DNA of 6,617 bases from positions 1 through 6,617 of the forward strand of contig CAIVTL010000385.1 of NCBI GenBank assembly GCA_903908785.1. Reading direction: 5' to 3'. This document shows positions 5,854 through 6,617 of this stretch, piece by piece. The position numbers and the translations under genes were made by a program. Under the pieces are notes generated by a model. The model had not been told where the DNA came from. It saw only the letters and a list, made by a program, of their open reading frames with translations, and did no database searches. This DNA comes from Caldifarciminota bacterium. GTDB taxonomy: Bacteria; Hydrothermota; Tepidihabitantia; Tepidihabitantales; Tepidihabitantaceae. Every line of letters begins with the position of its first letter. The stretch's first letter is position 1.

Positions 5854-5860
5854 GAGGAGG
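5854..5860 (+). promoter_or_regulatory. dapA ribosome binding site
   Basis: GAGGAGG ends five bases before the ATG at 5866. It is a strong Shine-Dalgarno match and fixes this start. Confidence 0.8.
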
Positions 5861-5865
5861 CGTCC

Positions 5866-6617
5866 ATGTCTTTTTCCGGGTGCATCACCGCGCTGGTAAC
5901 GCCGTTCAAAGGCGCGAGGCTCGATACCGCGGGCCTGCGCCGTAACGTCAGGTTCCAGCTTAAGAATCACGTCAGCGGCCTGCTGGCGAACGGCTCCACC
6001 GGCGAAGCGCCGACCCTGAGCGAGGCCGAGTGGGAGCGTAACCTGACCGCGGTCGTTGCCGAAGCGCACGGCCGGGTCAAGGTGATTGCCGGGGCCGGGA
6101 CCAACAGCACGGCCAAGTCAATCAAGCAGGCGAAGCGGGCCGAGGCGCTCGGCGCGGACGCGCTGCTCATAGTCGCGCCGTACTATAACAAACCGACTCA
6201 AGAGGGCCTGTACCGCCACTTCCGCGCGATTGCCGAGGCGGTCGAACTGCCGATTATCGTCTACAACATACCGCCGCGCAGCGTCGTCAACATCCTGCCC
6301 GCCACGATTGAACGCATGGCCGAGGACTGCCGGAACATCGTGGCCGTGAAAGAAGCGTCGGGCAGCCTAGACCAGTCAAGCGAAATCATCCTGCGGTGCG
6401 GGGACCGCGTCACGGTGCTGTCCGGCGACGACTCGCTGACCCTGCCGATACTCGCGGTCGGCGGCAAGGGTGTGATTTCGGTCGTGTCCAACATCGCGCC
6501 GCTCGACGTCGCGAAGATGGTCGAGCACTACCTCGCGGGCCAGGTCGAACTTGCAGCCGGCATGCACCGCAAGCTCTTCCCGCTCATCAAGGCGATGTTC
6601 ATCGAGACCAACCCGAC
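5866..6617 (+). CDS. dapA: 4-hydroxy-tetrahydrodipicolinate synthase, cut by the right edge
   Basis: DapA condenses pyruvate with L-aspartate semialdehyde, the first committed step towards diaminopimelate and lysine. It is a cytoplasmic (beta/alpha)8-barrel, usually a tetramer. The frame is open to the window end, giving 250 codons of a family that usually has about 290-300. Landmarks are 'GCITALVTPF' (5-14), the pyruvate-binding loop 'NGSTGEAPTLSEAE' (42-55), 'VIAGAGTNST' (74-83), 'APYYNKPTQEG' (105-115), catalytic Tyr134 in 'VYNIPPR' with Arg139, the Schiff-base Lys163 in 'AVKEASG', 'LSGDD', and 'GGKGVISVVSN'. Numbering is one or two ahead of the E. coli enzyme in this part. Position 44 is Ser where E. 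coli has Thr, a conservative change that keeps the hydroxyl of the proton-relay triad. The gene starts 105 bases after ftsH and has its own strong ribosome binding site. A related pyruvate aldolase of the same family is the main alternative, but the retained Tyr, Arg and Lys favour DapA. Confidence 0.92.
   Translation, partial: MSFSGCITALVTPFKGARLDTAGLRRNVRFQLKNHVSGLLANGSTGEAPTLSEAEWERNLTAVVAEAHGRVKVIAGAGTNSTAKSIKQAKRAEALGADALLIVAPYYNKPTQEGLYRHFRAIAEAVELPIIVYNIPPRSVVNILPATIERMAEDCRNIVAVKEASGSLDQSSEIILRCGDRVTVLSGDDSLTLPILAVGGKGVISVVSNIAPLDVAKMVEHYLAGQVELAAGMHRKLFPLIKAMFIETNP

Overview
The window is GC-rich and most of its genes favour G or C at third codon positions. It carries four long plus-strand genes: a secreted repeat protein, a class III aminotransferase-like protein, tilS and ftsH. 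A fifth, dapA, runs off the right edge, and a short minus-strand reading frame runs off the left edge. The organism cannot be fixed from this sequence. A seven-fold 'FDGTN..VVW...DIYGARV' repeat protein with a C-terminal 'LLGISGRKV...LAPGVYFVR...RKVVITR' tail, a dispersed palindrome of the 'CHSERSEESR' type, and high GC together resemble uncultured candidate-phylum bacteria of the FCB/WOR-3 (Stahlbacteria)/TA06 kind. That placement is inference only.

Layout. Positions 1-152 hold a minus-strand partial ORF of unknown function, divergent from its neighbour. Positions 244-1659 encode an exported protein with a signal peptide, seven 47-54 residue modules (possibly a seven-bladed beta-propeller) and a sorting-type tail. 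After a 51-base gap containing a good sigma70-type promoter, three genes overlap end to start. The first (1711-2751) is an aminotransferase-fold protein whose PLP-binding lysine is replaced by arginine. The second is tilS (2748-3893, 4-base GTGA overlap). The third is ftsH (3886-5760, 8-base overlap, strong ribosome binding site). A 105-base spacer rich in pyrimidine repeats follows, then dapA (5866 to the edge) behind a strong GAGGAGG site.

The genes serve separate housekeeping roles: tRNA-Ile lysidine formation (TilS), membrane proteolysis (FtsH) and entry into the lysine/diaminopimelate pathway (DapA). The tilS-ftsH pairing is a widespread conserved gene order.

Three observations stand out. 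First, an 80-bp palindromic element lies in frame inside tilS, so the protein carries a translated insertion between the catalytic core and the 'IRPL' segment. Second, a sequence identical to the consensus sigma70 promoter (TTGACA, 17 bp, TATAAT) sits inside the 3' part of tilS, about 175 bases upstream of the ftsH start. Third, the class III aminotransferase relative lacks its catalytic lysine and much of its PLP-binding segment, so it looks like a pseudoenzyme kept intact in an operon with tilS and ftsH. I saw no tRNA, rRNA, CRISPR array, transposase or convincing intrinsic terminator.
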